From: Bacillota bacterium
Lineage (GTDB): Bacteria > Bacillota > Clostridia > Oscillospirales > Feifaniaceae
Assembly (NCBI GenBank): GCA_030705925.1
Contig: JAUZPM010000007.1
Coordinates: 1 to 52,640, forward strand
DNA length: 52,640 nt
Direction: 5' to 3'
A program made the translations under genes and the position numbers. The stretch's first letter is position 1; each line of letters starts with the position of its first letter. Positions 23,187 through 31,587 of this stretch are shown here, in pieces. Under the pieces are notes generated by a model, which did no database searches, was not told the DNA's origin, and worked only from the letters and a program-made list of their open reading frames with translations.

Positions 23187-23383
23187 TTTTCGTCCTCCCA
23201 AAACAGATCATTTAATGTTTTCCCGGTTGCACGGCAAATAGCAATGCACAGATTAAGTGTAGGATTGTAACGGCCGCTCTCAATCAGACCAATCGTCTGC
23301 CTGGTAACGCCAACCGCATCAGCCAAATCTTCCTGTGACATGTCACATTCCACCCTCGCTATCCTTATTTTTTTATTTTTCAA
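23183..23383 (-). CDS. Short XRE-family regulator
   Basis: 66 residues from TTG 23383 (GGGAAG upstream). An almost bare helix-turn-helix: IRIARVECDMSQEDLADAVG, VTRQTIGLIESGRYNPTLN, LCIAICRATGKTLNDLFW. This compact YozG/Cro-like type usually represses its own operon. It overlaps the membrane gene by four bases (ATGA), and an ATGCAAT palindrome lies over its promoter. Confidence 0.88.
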   Translation of the reverse strand: MKNKKIRIARVECDMSQEDLADAVGVTRQTIGLIESGRYNPTLNLCIAICRATGKTLNDLFWEDEK

Positions 23384-23400
23384 TCCATATCACTTCCCTT

Positions 23401-23452
23401 ATTGCATATTATATGCTATATATTTCAAAATGCAATATATAAATTGCATTTT
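23401..23452 (-). promoter_or_regulatory. Promoter with three ATGCAAT operator half-sites
   Basis: AAAATGCAAT (23427-23436) and ATTGCATTTT (23443-23452) form a 10-bp inverted repeat; a third ATTGCAT is at 23401. On the minus strand TTGCAT (23435-23430), 16 bases, TATAAT (23413-23408) make the promoter of the XRE operon, so the operator covers the -35. Confidence 0.65.
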
Positions 23453-23508
23453 GTTGTAATTTAATTCGATTTGCTTGACAATCTAACAAGTGTTAGGTGG
23501 AGGCATAC

Positions 23509-23733
23509 ATGGAAGAAAGCAGCACAAAAGAACTTATTACACAGTCGGCACTTGCGATGTTTGAAAAATCCGGTTATAAGTCTGTATCTATACGGGATAT
23601 TGCAAAGGATGTCGGCATCAAGACGGTGTCGGTCACGGAATCAATCATGAAATTGCGGATGTTATCAACGACGAGATCACTAAATGGCTGCTGCCTAGTC
23701 AACCTTTATGTGAATCAAAGATATCTTAAATAA
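23509..23733 (+). pseudogene. TetR-family regulator with internal deletion
   Basis: The ATG at 23509 follows GGTGGAGG. The first ~42 residues are a good TetR DNA-binding domain start (KELITQSALAMFEKSGYKSV, SIRDIAKDVGIKT), but the sequence then leaves the family at the point where YYHFKNK would be expected. In the next frame, the DNA continues INHEIADVINDEITKWLLPS and stops, which looks like a TetR C-terminal end. An internal deletion of most of the ligand domain with loss of frame is the simplest explanation. It was probably the regulator of the neighbouring ABC exporter or of a lost gene. Confidence 0.75.
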
Positions 23734-23775
23734 CAACAGGAATTGAAACCCTCATAGGTTCAATTCCTGTTGTTT
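23732..23775. terminator. Bidirectional terminator between TetR relic and ABC permease
   Basis: CAGGAATTGAAACC / GGTTCAATTCCTG with extended AACAA/TTGTT ends and a CTCATA loop: an ~18-bp stem with one bulge. It abuts the permease stop codon. Confidence 0.8.
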
Positions 23776-26700
23776 TATTCCACCGATTTCAATGATTCTA
23801 TCATATCAACCTTCTGCAGTTTAAAATAGGTTACGACCTGCATAATTATCGAGACAGCCATTGTTATCAGTATAGTCCAGACAAAACTCAGACCTTTTAT
23901 TTTTATAAAAAACAGAATAGGCGCATTTTCATTGATAATTTCCATCACAAAGCGATGCAGGCCGAGACCCAAAAGCAAACCGAGTCCAATGCTGATAAAT
24001 GTAAGTATCAAAGCTTCACGGTAGATATATTCATTAGTTTCACTGTCACTGAATCCAAGCACCTTCAGTGAGGCGATTTCACGTTTTCGTTCGCTGATAT
24101 TGATAGATGTCAGATTGTAAAGCACGATTACCATCAGGATTGAAGCAATGCAGACGATCAAAATAACCGCACTGCTCAAGCTTTTATTCGCTTCCTCAGC
24201 CTGAAGCAGCATATTGTCTTTGAAATTTACATTGATGACCGTATCGCTGCTTATCATATGCTCAGCCAAAGTTTTTTTGTTTCCGGAATAATCTGATACG
24301 ATTATATTATAAGATACTGATTTACCGAATATTTTGCTGTACAGACTTTTATTCATATATATATAATCAAGAAAGTGGTTTTCGGTGACGTCGGATACAG
24401 GTAACGTATATTCTTTATTATCGGCATCCTTTACAGTTATCTTATCACCTTTCCCTATCTTAAAAGTCTTGGAAAGCTTATTCGAGATGACAACACCATT
24501 GTCGTCGGGCGCCGTGCCGGTTCCGGTTACTGTGCTTGTAAGGTTGAAGTATTTAGAAAACGTTTCCTCATTCTCCGGGACGATCAGATATGCATCCAGC
24601 GATTTGCCTTCCGACTCACATGTAAAGGCAGTTTGTCTGATTAAAACCGGATTTTGGATCTGTTCTTTCGCTAGGAGCTTTGCAAACTCCCCGCTTATAT
24701 CCTGTCTCTCATTTTTAAGCACCATTAAATCACCGTATCTAAAGATCCCGCCATATTGCCTTTGTGCTATGCCGTTAATGCTGTCTTTCAGACCGAACCC
24801 TGTGAGCAGCATGGCGGTGCAGCCCGCTATCCCAATAATCGTCATAGCGACCCTTTGCTTATAACGGAACAGATTGCGCATGGTGACTTTCCACGTAAAA
24901 GATAATCGTTTCCATATAAAACCGAACCTTTCAAGCAGGATGGTCTGCCCGTTTTTTGGCGGAACCGGCCGCATTAAAGAAGCCGGGCTCCCCTTTAGCT
25001 CCTGATTGCAGAAAACAACCGTCACCAGCGTCATGACCCCAGCGGCAACCACCAAAATCAGCAGAAGAGTTATGATGTTATACCTGATGATAAGCGGCGG
25101 CAGGATGTATGGAAAACAGGCATAGATAATTTTCGGGATGCCAGTGCATCCGGCGAAGTAACCGATCACAGTCGCCGAAACAGTAGCCGACAGAACATAA
25201 AACAAATAGGTTGAAATAATGCTAATATCTTTATAGCCAAGCGACGTTAGAGTGCCAAGCTCTCCGCGTTCTTCCGCTATCATCCGGGTCATGGTGTTGG
25301 AGGTCATAAGCAGCACGATCAAGATGAAAAATATGGGGAAAAACTTAGCGACCAAAGAGATCACATTAGCTCCTGAATTCAGATTATCGTAGCCTGCGAC
25401 GGCCATATCCCTGTCAAGGATTGTCCACTGGGGTTTTTCGGCACCGGCAAGCTTATCTCTGGCATCTTGAACCTTTATCTTTGCATCAGCCATTTTGGAG
25501 TTGAAGGAAGCTAAATTTTCATTGTATTGCTTATACCCGTCATCGAGCTTCTTTTGGTTTGCAGCAAGCTGGGTCTTCCCGCTTGCTATCTGCTGCTGTA
25601 CACTCCTGATTTGCGAGTTGAAAAGCTTGATCCCCTGATTTAGCTGATCTTCTTTCGCATTCAGCGTATCGATTGATGCACGAAGCTCGACTAATTGCCG
25701 GGACAGTGCAGTATACTGACTGATCTGTGCGTTAAGCTGAACGTATTGCGGATTATCAGCAGGAATCTTTCCCTGCTGTTCTTTCATGGATTGGATAGCT
25801 AAGCTGAGCTCATTGATCTTGCGTCCCAATTCATCCTGAGTTATACCGCTCTGCTGCAATGAAATGGTGATTTGATCGCGACCGCTTGCGATCTGAGCTT
25901 TTGCTGACCGAAAAGACTCATTCTGTTTTTTAATTTTTTCTTGCAGGTCGGCCTCATTTTTAGCAAGCTCTTTCTTGGCATCGTCGAGTTTCACTGAATT
26001 TGCATCCAGCTGTGCTTTTGCGTCGTTCAACTGCTTTTCGCCTTTTGCCATTTCATCATTCAGAGTTGCCTCATTGCTGTTGATTTCACCTGCAGCCTTG
26101 TTGTAAACCTCTTTATACCGTGCATCCTCCCTTATCGGTTTCAGATTCACGAGTTCGTTATCAAGCTGTGACGCAAGGGCGTCATATTCTTTAGAATATG
26201 TGGCAACGTTGCTGGTTCCAGCGGCATTCAGATAGATTTCAGTATAGGCTTCAAGCGTAAAATTTTCTCTGTTTACAAAAATGAAGGAGGACAGTTTTCC
26301 GTCGCCGATTGTGGTATTTCCATAATCGTACGACAGATACAGCGGCGACTGCACAGTACCCACGACAGAAAATTCCGTGTTTTTAAGTCCGCTCACGTCA
26401 CTGGTAATGACGATCTTATCGCCTACCTTATAGCTTTGATTATCCGCGACACATTCCGTGTCAGTATTCGGCATCCGGCCTTTTATTAGTTCAACGGTAT
26501 CTACCGATTTTTCAATCGCATGAACCCGGATCGCTTTACTCTGATCCAAAACATCCAGAGAATAGCTTGGAGTCACGCCGCTTACATTTTTCAAAGCCTT
26601 CAGCGCGTTTACATCGTCATTAGTAAGCCCCATTGTACTGACGATCTTGAAATCCATAAGCTTGTGGCTGTTGTTATACTGACTGATCGACGTGATCATA

Positions 26701-26831
26701 TCTGGAAAGCTTGCCTGTATGCCTGCGAAAAATCCAGCGCCCACCAGCACGATACCAAAAAGTGATAGAAACCTTCCTAAAGATTTTTTGATTTTGACTA
26801 GAGTATTTTTATAGAGCACTAGAATCACCAC
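23775..26831 (-). CDS. FtsX-like ABC transporter permease with extracellular coiled coil
   Basis: 1018 residues. There is one N-terminal membrane helix (FLSLFGIVLVGAGFFAGIQA), a large external part with a MacB-like periplasmic-type core and a coiled coil rich in Gln/Lys/Ala (~240-470), then two FtsX modules: helices at ~490-620 around FFPIFFILIVLLMTSNTMTR and EERGELGTLTSLGYKDISI, and at ~890-1010 around REIASLKVLGFSD. This layout is that of Clostridial lipid/peptide exporters related to BceB/MacB permeases. It starts by overlapping the ATPase stop; GTG at 26831, 26828 and 26819 are all possible. The partner ATPase carries a nonsense codon, so the pump may be inactive. Confidence 0.85.
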   Translation of the reverse strand: MVILVLYKNTLVKIKKSLGRFLSLFGIVLVGAGFFAGIQASFPDMITSISQYNNSHKLMDFKIVSTMGLTNDDVNALKALKNVSGVTPSYSLDVLDQSKAIRVHAIEKSVDTVELIKGRMPNTDTECVADNQSYKVGDKIVITSDVSGLKNTEFSVVGTVQSPLYLSYDYGNTTIGDGKLSSFIFVNRENFTLEAYTEIYLNAAGTSNVATYSKEYDALASQLDNELVNLKPIREDARYKEVYNKAAGEINSNEATLNDEMAKGEKQLNDAKAQLDANSVKLDDAKKELAKNEADLQEKIKKQNESFRSAKAQIASGRDQITISLQQSGITQDELGRKINELSLAIQSMKEQQGKIPADNPQYVQLNAQISQYTALSRQLVELRASIDTLNAKEDQLNQGIKLFNSQIRSVQQQIASGKTQLAANQKKLDDGYKQYNENLASFNSKMADAKIKVQDARDKLAGAEKPQWTILDRDMAVAGYDNLNSGANVISLVAKFFPIFFILIVLLMTSNTMTRMIAEERGELGTLTSLGYKDISIISTYLFYVLSATVSATVIGYFAGCTGIPKIIYACFPYILPPLIIRYNIITLLLILVVAAGVMTLVTVVFCNQELKGSPASLMRPVPPKNGQTILLERFGFIWKRLSFTWKVTMRNLFRYKQRVAMTIIGIAGCTAMLLTGFGLKDSINGIAQRQYGGIFRYGDLMVLKNERQDISGEFAKLLAKEQIQNPVLIRQTAFTCESEGKSLDAYLIVPENEETFSKYFNLTSTVTGTGTAPDDNGVVISNKLSKTFKIGKGDKITVKDADNKEYTLPVSDVTENHFLDYIYMNKSLYSKIFGKSVSYNIIVSDYSGNKKTLAEHMISSDTVINVNFKDNMLLQAEEANKSLSSAVILIVCIASILMVIVLYNLTSINISERKREIASLKVLGFSDSETNEYIYREALILTFISIGLGLLLGLGLHRFVMEIINENAPILFFIKIKGLSFVWTILITMAVSIIMQVVTYFKLQKVDMIESLKSVE

Positions 26832-27526
26832 GCGATTTCTTCGGCTTTTTTAGGATTTTCATTAATGATAATGTCATTAACTGTTCCGTTTTTTATACGG
26901 ATAACTTTGTCCGCAATATCTGCCAGGGCGGCATTATGGGTGATCAAAACCGTTGTTGTGCCCATTTCTCTGCATGTCTTTTGCAGCAGCTCGATGATCC
27001 GCTGACCTGTCACGCTGTCAAGAGCGCCGGTAGGCTCGTCGCATAAAAGCAGCTTTGGATTTTTGGCGATCGCCCTGGCTATGGCGACGCGCTGCTGCTC
27101 TCCCCCGGACAGCTGGGCAGGAAAATTCGTAAGTCTTTCAGATAATCCGACCTGATCCAAAATCGTTTTAGGTTCGAGTGAATCGGAGCAAATCTGGCAG
27201 GCAAGCTCTACATTTTCTAGGGCTGTCAAATTTCCCACAAGATTCTAAAACTGAAAGACGAAACCAATATCATTACGCCTATAACTCACCAGCTTATTTT
27301 TCCCATAATCATGAAGCCCTTGATTGTCAACGATGATCTGGCCGCCGCTGGGTGTATCCATCCCGCCAAGCAGATTTAATACCGTGGTTTTTCCGGCGCC
27401 GGACGGGCCGAGTATTACGACCATCTCGCCTTTATCGATTGAAAAAGAACAATCATTGACGGCTGTGATCGTCACATCCCCGGTAATATATTCTTTCTTA
27501 ACATTTTCAAACTCGATAAACGCCAT
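26825..27526 (-). pseudogene. ABC transporter ATPase (LolD/MacB type) interrupted by an amber codon
   Basis: The ATG at 27526 follows GGAGGG. Walker A GPSGAGKTT, Q-loop region GFVFQF, signature [14 protein letters not shown], Walker [13 protein letters not shown] and the switch His ITHN are all present in one continuous frame of ~233 codons, except for a TAG at 27245-27247 directly after GFVFQF, where the family normally has Tyr (FQFYNL). A TAC/TAT-to-TAG change explains it. Downstream coding sequence is otherwise intact. The gene overlaps the permease by a few bases. TAG is used as a normal stop elsewhere in the window, so recoding is unlikely. Confidence 0.88.
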
Positions 27527-27554
27527 AAACACCCTCCAGTTTACTAAACATTAT

Positions 27555-27582
27555 GTTGTTTATTCAACTAAGATATATTATA
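27555..27582 (-). promoter_or_regulatory. Promoter and GTTG-CAAC palindrome of the ABC operon
   Basis: GTTGTTTATTCAAC (27555-27568) is a near-palindrome just downstream of TATAAT on the minus strand (27582-27577). It lies between the ABC operon and the divergent TetR gene, so it is a plausible TetR target. Confidence 0.45.
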
Positions 27583-27695
27583 ATAACTTTATGGCATAAT
27601 CACAACGAACAGATAGTTAGCAAATGATATTTAGACAACGGATTTACAGAAAATGTATAATAATCAGCAAAAATATTTTTAGTTGGGTGACTTAT

Positions 27696-28256
27696 ATGAA
27701 AGATCAAAAAATAGACAGACGGGTCAAATACTCTTTAATGGTCATCAAGGAGAGTTTTATTAAACTATTGAAGCAAAGGCCAATTGCGAAAATCACGATA
27801 AAAGAAATCTGCGATGACGCTGACGTCAACCGCGCAACTTTTTATGCCCATTATTCAGACCAATACGATCTGCTTCATCGGATCGAGCAAGAGCTTATCG
27901 ACGGCATCAATCAGTATCTGACTGGGCATGACTTTAATGTTATCTCGGAAGAGCCTGTCGAAATGCTCAAAAAGATTATGGAATATGTAAAAGAAAATTC
28001 AGAGCTGTTTGGTTTGCTGCTTAATTCGAATGGGGATATTCAGTTTCAGCAGGAAGTTATAAAAATCATCGGAAAGCAGCATTTTTCATCGATGACAGCA
28101 GATCAAGAGGTTTCGGAATATATGTTTCTGTTTTTTGCAAGCGGCACTATCGGAATTATTCAGAAGTGGCTCAAAGACGGTATGAAAAAGCCTGAACGGG
28201 AGATGGCAGAGCTTATATTGAAATTATCGATAAACGGAAGAATGTCGTTTGAATAA
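27696..28256 (+). CDS. TetR-family regulator (DhaS-like C-terminal domain)
   Basis: 186 residues from ATG 27696 (GGGTGA upstream); an extension to 27624 looks noncoding. The N-terminal HTH reads RRVKYSLMVIKESFIKLLKQ, ITIKEICDDADVNRATFYAH with YSDQYDLLHRIEQEL, of the TetR_C_8/DhaS type in which the HTH begins with VKYSLMVIKESF. The C-terminal domain is all-helical for ligand binding. Divergent from the ABC exporter genes, with the GTTG-CAAC palindrome between them, so it is the likely local repressor or activator. Confidence 0.85.
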   Translation: MKDQKIDRRVKYSLMVIKESFIKLLKQRPIAKITIKEICDDADVNRATFYAHYSDQYDLLHRIEQELIDGINQYLTGHDFNVISEEPVEMLKKIMEYVKENSELFGLLLNSNGDIQFQQEVIKIIGKQHFSSMTADQEVSEYMFLFFASGTIGIIQKWLKDGMKKPEREMAELILKLSINGRMSFE

Positions 28257-28290
28257 AATCAAGCTATTACGAGTTAGGAAAAAGCCACAA

Positions 28291-28328
28291 AAAAGCAAGA
28301 AAGAAGTTTAAATTCTTTCTTGCTTTTA
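28291..28328. terminator. Terminator after the TetR gene
   Basis: AAAAGCAAGAAAGAA / TTCTTTCTTGCTTTT, a perfect 15-bp stem with loop GTTTAAA. Confidence 0.8.
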
Positions 28329-28407
28329 CTAAGGAGATTTTACTGCTTTTGAAAGCAAAATCCCAATTTGAAATTTTTTCATGGTACAATCAAAACAAGC
28401 ATGGTTT

Positions 28408-28992
28408 TTATACTGGGTATTGAGCATCAATCTTTTTTACGGATTTTTTATAAATCAGGATAGCAGTAAGTGCGAGTGTCACAGCGAGTGCAATACCATA
28501 GATCGACCATTTCACCGAGGTAAATATTGTTGAAATAATCGAAATTGCCGTCAACTTTCTGGGGTATAGAAAAATCATTATAAATAGAAAACAGTTTTCG
28601 AAAATATCAAATATACTTCTAAGCACAGGCAATATATTAAGTAAAAGAAATCGGCTGTCTGCTTTGATGTGTCTTAAAAGCAAAGTGATAAGTGTAGAGT
28701 TTGCAAACATGAAGAACACTGAAAAGACAAAATCTAGGCATAAAAGTTTAGCATAAAAAGCCCTTCCCGGAGCCCCCATGTTGGTTAACATTGTATATGC
28801 CGTTTTCGGACTATAACAAAACCGCATATCTATCATGCCTGTTCCGCCGCTGAGTTCTCTTAATTTCGCCGAACCCATAAAACTGCTTTCCATTAAACTG
28901 CCGACAGCAAAAAACAGCAGTACAAAAACTATAACATATTTTCCCGAAGAGATTTTTTTAAAACAGTTTGATATTTTTTTCAGAACACGCAT
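28408..28992 (-). CDS. Uncharacterised four-helix membrane protein
   Basis: 194 residues. Helices near YVIVFVLLFFAVGSLMESSF, LDFVFSVFFMFANSTLITLL, ILPVLRSIFDIFENCFLFIMI and IYGIALAVTLALTAILIY, with a basic N-terminus. The loop between helices 1 and 2 has LRELSGGTGMIDMRFCYSP, as in small membrane proteins of Clostridia of unknown function. It starts on the last base of the flavoprotein stop (TAATG), so it is translationally coupled and third in the TetR-flavoprotein-membrane operon. Confidence 0.7.
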   Translation of the reverse strand: MRVLKKISNCFKKISSGKYVIVFVLLFFAVGSLMESSFMGSAKLRELSGGTGMIDMRFCYSPKTAYTMLTNMGAPGRAFYAKLLCLDFVFSVFFMFANSTLITLLLRHIKADSRFLLLNILPVLRSIFDIFENCFLFIMIFLYPRKLTAISIISTIFTSVKWSIYGIALAVTLALTAILIYKKSVKKIDAQYPV

Positions 28993-29699
28993 TATGCCAG
29001 TCCTCTATCGCAAAGGTTCTCATAAACCGCCTTCGTGGTATTTTCTCTGTTGTCAACAATATAGGAATACATAATAGGCCGCACTATTTTATGCATGATC
29101 ACCCTGCCCGCTATATTTTGAGTGTGATATTTTTTACCCGTAATGATGTCATCAACAAGTTTTTCACCCATTTTAAATGCATCCGCCAGACAAACGCTGT
29201 TTTTTGCAATTCCGTCAGGCAGAATGCTTGCTCCGATTATTCCTGATGTCATGCTTCGCTTAAATGTGCCGAGGCTGATGCCTTTTGCTAATTCTTTTGC
29301 GGTTTTCTTTGCTGCGCTTTCATTACTTGCAGTGGAAAGACCAATCACATACTTGCCTCCGAGCATCGATGTGCACCGTTCAAACATTCCAAGTCGGTCA
29401 AACAGGTTTTTCATGGCGGCATTGATCGTGCCCCCGAACGTGGGCGAGCATAAAACAATGCCGTCTGCGGCATAAAGCAATTTTCTGATTTCCTCAAAAT
29501 CGTCCTGTATTGGACAATGTCCGCCTGAAATACACTTAAGGCATCCTGTACAATATTTTAGTTCTCTCCTCTGAAGAAATATTTCTTCCGTATCCGCTCC
29601 CCTCGACTTAGCCCCTTTAAGAACCTCTCTCGCAAGTTCTGCTCCGTTTCCACTAAAATGCGCACTGCTTATAACCGCAGCGACCTTGATTTCTTTCAT
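28992..29699 (-). CDS. Flavodoxin-fold iron-sulfur flavoprotein/NAD(P)H oxidoreductase
   Basis: 235 residues. The flavodoxin-like FMN domain starts VAAVISSAHFSGNGAELARE (phosphate loop), followed by the Cys cluster YCTGCLKCISGGHC (residues ~49-62) seen in iron-sulfur flavoproteins and related multimeric reductases, then VLCSPTFGGTINAAMKN. A C-terminal extension (~170-235) is helical. It probably reduces quinones, nitro compounds or disulfides using FMN. ATGA overlap with the upstream TetR gene shows one operon; TetR would control it in response to a toxic substrate. Confidence 0.82.
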   Translation of the reverse strand: MKEIKVAAVISSAHFSGNGAELAREVLKGAKSRGADTEEIFLQRRELKYCTGCLKCISGGHCPIQDDFEEIRKLLYAADGIVLCSPTFGGTINAAMKNLFDRLGMFERCTSMLGGKYVIGLSTASNESAAKKTAKELAKGISLGTFKRSMTSGIIGASILPDGIAKNSVCLADAFKMGEKLVDDIITGKKYHTQNIAGRVIMHKIVRPIMYSYIVDNRENTTKAVYENLCDRGLA

Positions 29700-30349
29700 A
29701 GCTGTGCCTCCCGCTCGTTTCTTATTGAGTTGAGTAATAAATTTAAGGAATAAGGGACAAATTTATCAAATTCGATATTAAAATGACCTGTAAAAGTTTT
29801 TCCTGAAATCGAGAGCTGGTTAAAAAAGCCTGTAACCGTGTAAACAAGACTGTATGCTGCCATATTTGCGTCCAGATCAGGCTTAATACTGCCGTCGCCC
29901 TTGCCTTCTTCGATAACTTTGGCGATCGCCTTAAATACTTCATTGTCGAGATTACTTAGCTTCTCGCGTCTCGGACTGTCGCCGCTGGCATCCTTTTTGG
30001 CATAGCCCGCATAATTCATCAACCGGATTACTTCCGGATGAGAAGTATAAAAATCGTAATAAGCTATGCATGAGTGATATATTTTCATAAAACCGTTATC
30101 GTCTTTTTTCAACGCTTCACTAATTTTTGTGTAGAGCTGTTCATATCCTTTAATAACAACGCTGAAATACAATTCTTCCTTATTCGCAAAATATTGATAC
30201 AGCGTTCGTTTGGTAAACTGAGCGTTTCGGGCTATCTCATCCATAGATGCGTCATTATATCCATGATCGCAAAACACTTTTTGCGCGGCTTTTATTATTT
30301 CATTCTCTCTTGTCAGCCTTTCACGTTCTTTTCTTGATAAAGTATCCAT
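29696..30349 (-). CDS. TetR-family regulator of the flavoprotein/membrane operon
   Basis: 217 residues. HTH: ENEIIKAAQKVFCDHGYNDA, SMDEIARNAQFTKRTLYQYF, ANKEELYFSVV, a typical AcrR-like start. The ligand domain is all alpha. The gene is first in its operon (ATGA overlap with the flavoprotein). A palindrome with TATACTG/CAGTATA arms lies 32 bases upstream, a likely autoregulatory site. Confidence 0.9.
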   Translation of the reverse strand: MDTLSRKERERLTRENEIIKAAQKVFCDHGYNDASMDEIARNAQFTKRTLYQYFANKEELYFSVVIKGYEQLYTKISEALKKDDNGFMKIYHSCIAYYDFYTSHPEVIRLMNYAGYAKKDASGDSPRREKLSNLDNEVFKAIAKVIEEGKGDGSIKPDLDANMAAYSLVYTVTGFFNQLSISGKTFTGHFNIEFDKFVPYSLNLLLNSIRNEREAQL

Positions 30350-30369
30350 ATAGCCTCCTGTATATCGAT

Positions 30370-30396
30370 GGTATATCTAATATACTGTCAGTATAC
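30370..30396 (-). promoter_or_regulatory. TetR operator palindrome
   Basis: TATACTG-T-CAGTATA (30381-30395), with an outer GGTATA/TATACC pair. It is in the promoter region of the minus-strand TetR operon. Confidence 0.6.
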
Positions 30397-30436
30397 CACG
30401 TAAACTCAAGATGTCAACAGTTACTGCAAATTTAAT

Positions 30437-30481
30437 CTTGACACCGTAAAGATCGTGTGCGATAATCTTTACAATGTCAAG
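30437..30481 (+). promoter_or_regulatory. Consensus promoter embedded in a 17-bp inverted repeat
   Basis: Left arm CTTGACACCGTAAAGAT (30437-30453) and right arm ATCTTTACAATGTCAAG (30465-30481) match at 15 of 17 positions. TTGACA (30438-30443), 17 bases, GATAAT (30461-30466) is a near-ideal promoter lying wholly inside it. It precedes the plus-strand TetR gene. Confidence 0.75.
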
Positions 30482-30505
30482 ATCGTTAGTGGAGGTATCT
30501 ATTTA

Positions 30506-31087
30506 ATGGCAGACAAGCCTTATCATCATGGCAATTTAAGAAACCAACTGATAGAATCCGGTATCGAGCTGATCAACGAGGAAGGTCTGAAAGGCTTTTC
30601 ACTGCGCAAAGTCGCCGCCAAATGCGGCGTCAGCAACGCTGCCCCTTACAGCCATTTTACTAGCATAGATGACTTGATCGGCGCAATGGGCGAACATGTG
30701 ACAGAGCATTTTATGGAAAAATTGCATACGGCTATTGACGGCTGTGAAAACAACCCTGCCGCAATCGTGCTTCTTGGCAACGCTTATATCGACTTTTTCA
30801 TCGAAAATCCGCAATATTTTCAGTTTCTCTTTCACCATTCCGGTTTGACTATCGATTTAGATCGTGAAAGCCCAAATGACTACCCGCCCTTTTCCCTGTT
30901 CCGCACTACTGCCTATAGGCTTTTCAGCAGTAAAAAACTGCCGGAAAAGGAATATCCGGAAAGGCTTGCGGCACTTTGGTCTATAGTTCACGGAATCGCC
31001 TCGCTGCTTTCCGTCCCCGGAATCAAATATTCCGGCGACTGGCATGAAGTATTTACACGAATCGCCTTTAAGGAGGAAAACCAATGA
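30506..31087 (+). CDS. TetR-family regulator (WHG-type) of the flavodoxin pair
   Basis: 193 residues from ATG 30506 (GGAGG 10 bases upstream). It begins KPYHHGNLRNQLIESG, the typical start of a TetR subgroup, then LKGFSLRKVAAKCGVSNAAPYSHF (HTH) and a C-terminal ligand domain with IENPQYFQFLFHHSG and LWSIVHGIASL. The transcript starts inside the large palindrome 30437-30481, which it very probably binds. ATGA overlap with the next gene; the operon continues through two flavodoxin-like proteins. Confidence 0.9.
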   Translation: MADKPYHHGNLRNQLIESGIELINEEGLKGFSLRKVAAKCGVSNAAPYSHFTSIDDLIGAMGEHVTEHFMEKLHTAIDGCENNPAAIVLLGNAYIDFFIENPQYFQFLFHHSGLTIDLDRESPNDYPPFSLFRTTAYRLFSSKKLPEKEYPERLAALWSIVHGIASLLSVPGIKYSGDWHEVFTRIAFKEENQ

Positions 31088-31587
31088 AAATGATAGTGCA
31101 TGACTTAAGTGAAGAAGAATTCCTGTCTCTCGGACACAATCCGAGTAAAGAGATTATGATTATTTCCGACAACGGTAAAATACACAATTGCATCGGATGC
31201 TACGGATGCTGGATAAAGACGCCTGGAATATGCGTTATGAAGGACGGCTATCAGAACATGGGAGCACTGCTGTCAAAATGCGACGAGCTTACCATCATAA
31301 GCAAGTGCATTTACGGCAGTTATAGCCCTTTTATCCGAAACATTTGGGACAGAAGCATGTCATACCTGCTTCCCTATTTTGTCACCAAAAAAGGAGAAAC
31401 ACATCATCGCAACCGTTATGCGCATCAGTTTTCACTATCGGTGCACTTCTACGGCGACGATATAACAGAAGCGGAAATGGCAACCGCAAGAAAACTTGTG
31501 GTGGCAAACAGTAAAAATTTCTATTCTATTGGAAACATGGTATATTTTCATAAAGATCTGCAAGCAGTCGGGGAGGCATTAAATTGA
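31084..31587 (+). CDS. Flavodoxin-like protein with Cys motif, lacking the usual FMN phosphate loop
   Basis: 167 residues. It carries the Cys cluster CIGCYGCWIKTPGICVMKD and the following ELTIISKCIYGSYSPFIRNIWDRS strand/helix of NAD(P)H-dependent FMN reductases. The N-terminus MKMIVHDLSEEEFLSLG has no G-S-x-R/K...S-N/T phosphate loop. The next gene has such a loop but no Cys cluster, suggesting a heteromeric enzyme or a functional split. Overlaps the TetR gene by four bases and the next gene by four bases (TTGA), so all three are tightly coupled. Confidence 0.75.
   Translation: MKMIVHDLSEEEFLSLGHNPSKEIMIISDNGKIHNCIGCYGCWIKTPGICVMKDGYQNMGALLSKCDELTIISKCIYGSYSPFIRNIWDRSMSYLLPYFVTKKGETHHRNRYAHQFSLSVHFYGDDITEAEMATARKLVVANSKNFYSIGNMVYFHKDLQAVGEALN

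Noticed and set aside
27245-27247. Amber recoding (for example pyrrolysine) in the ABC ATPase
   Set aside because: No recoding genes seen, the family has Tyr there, and TAG is used as an ordinary stop elsewhere in the window.
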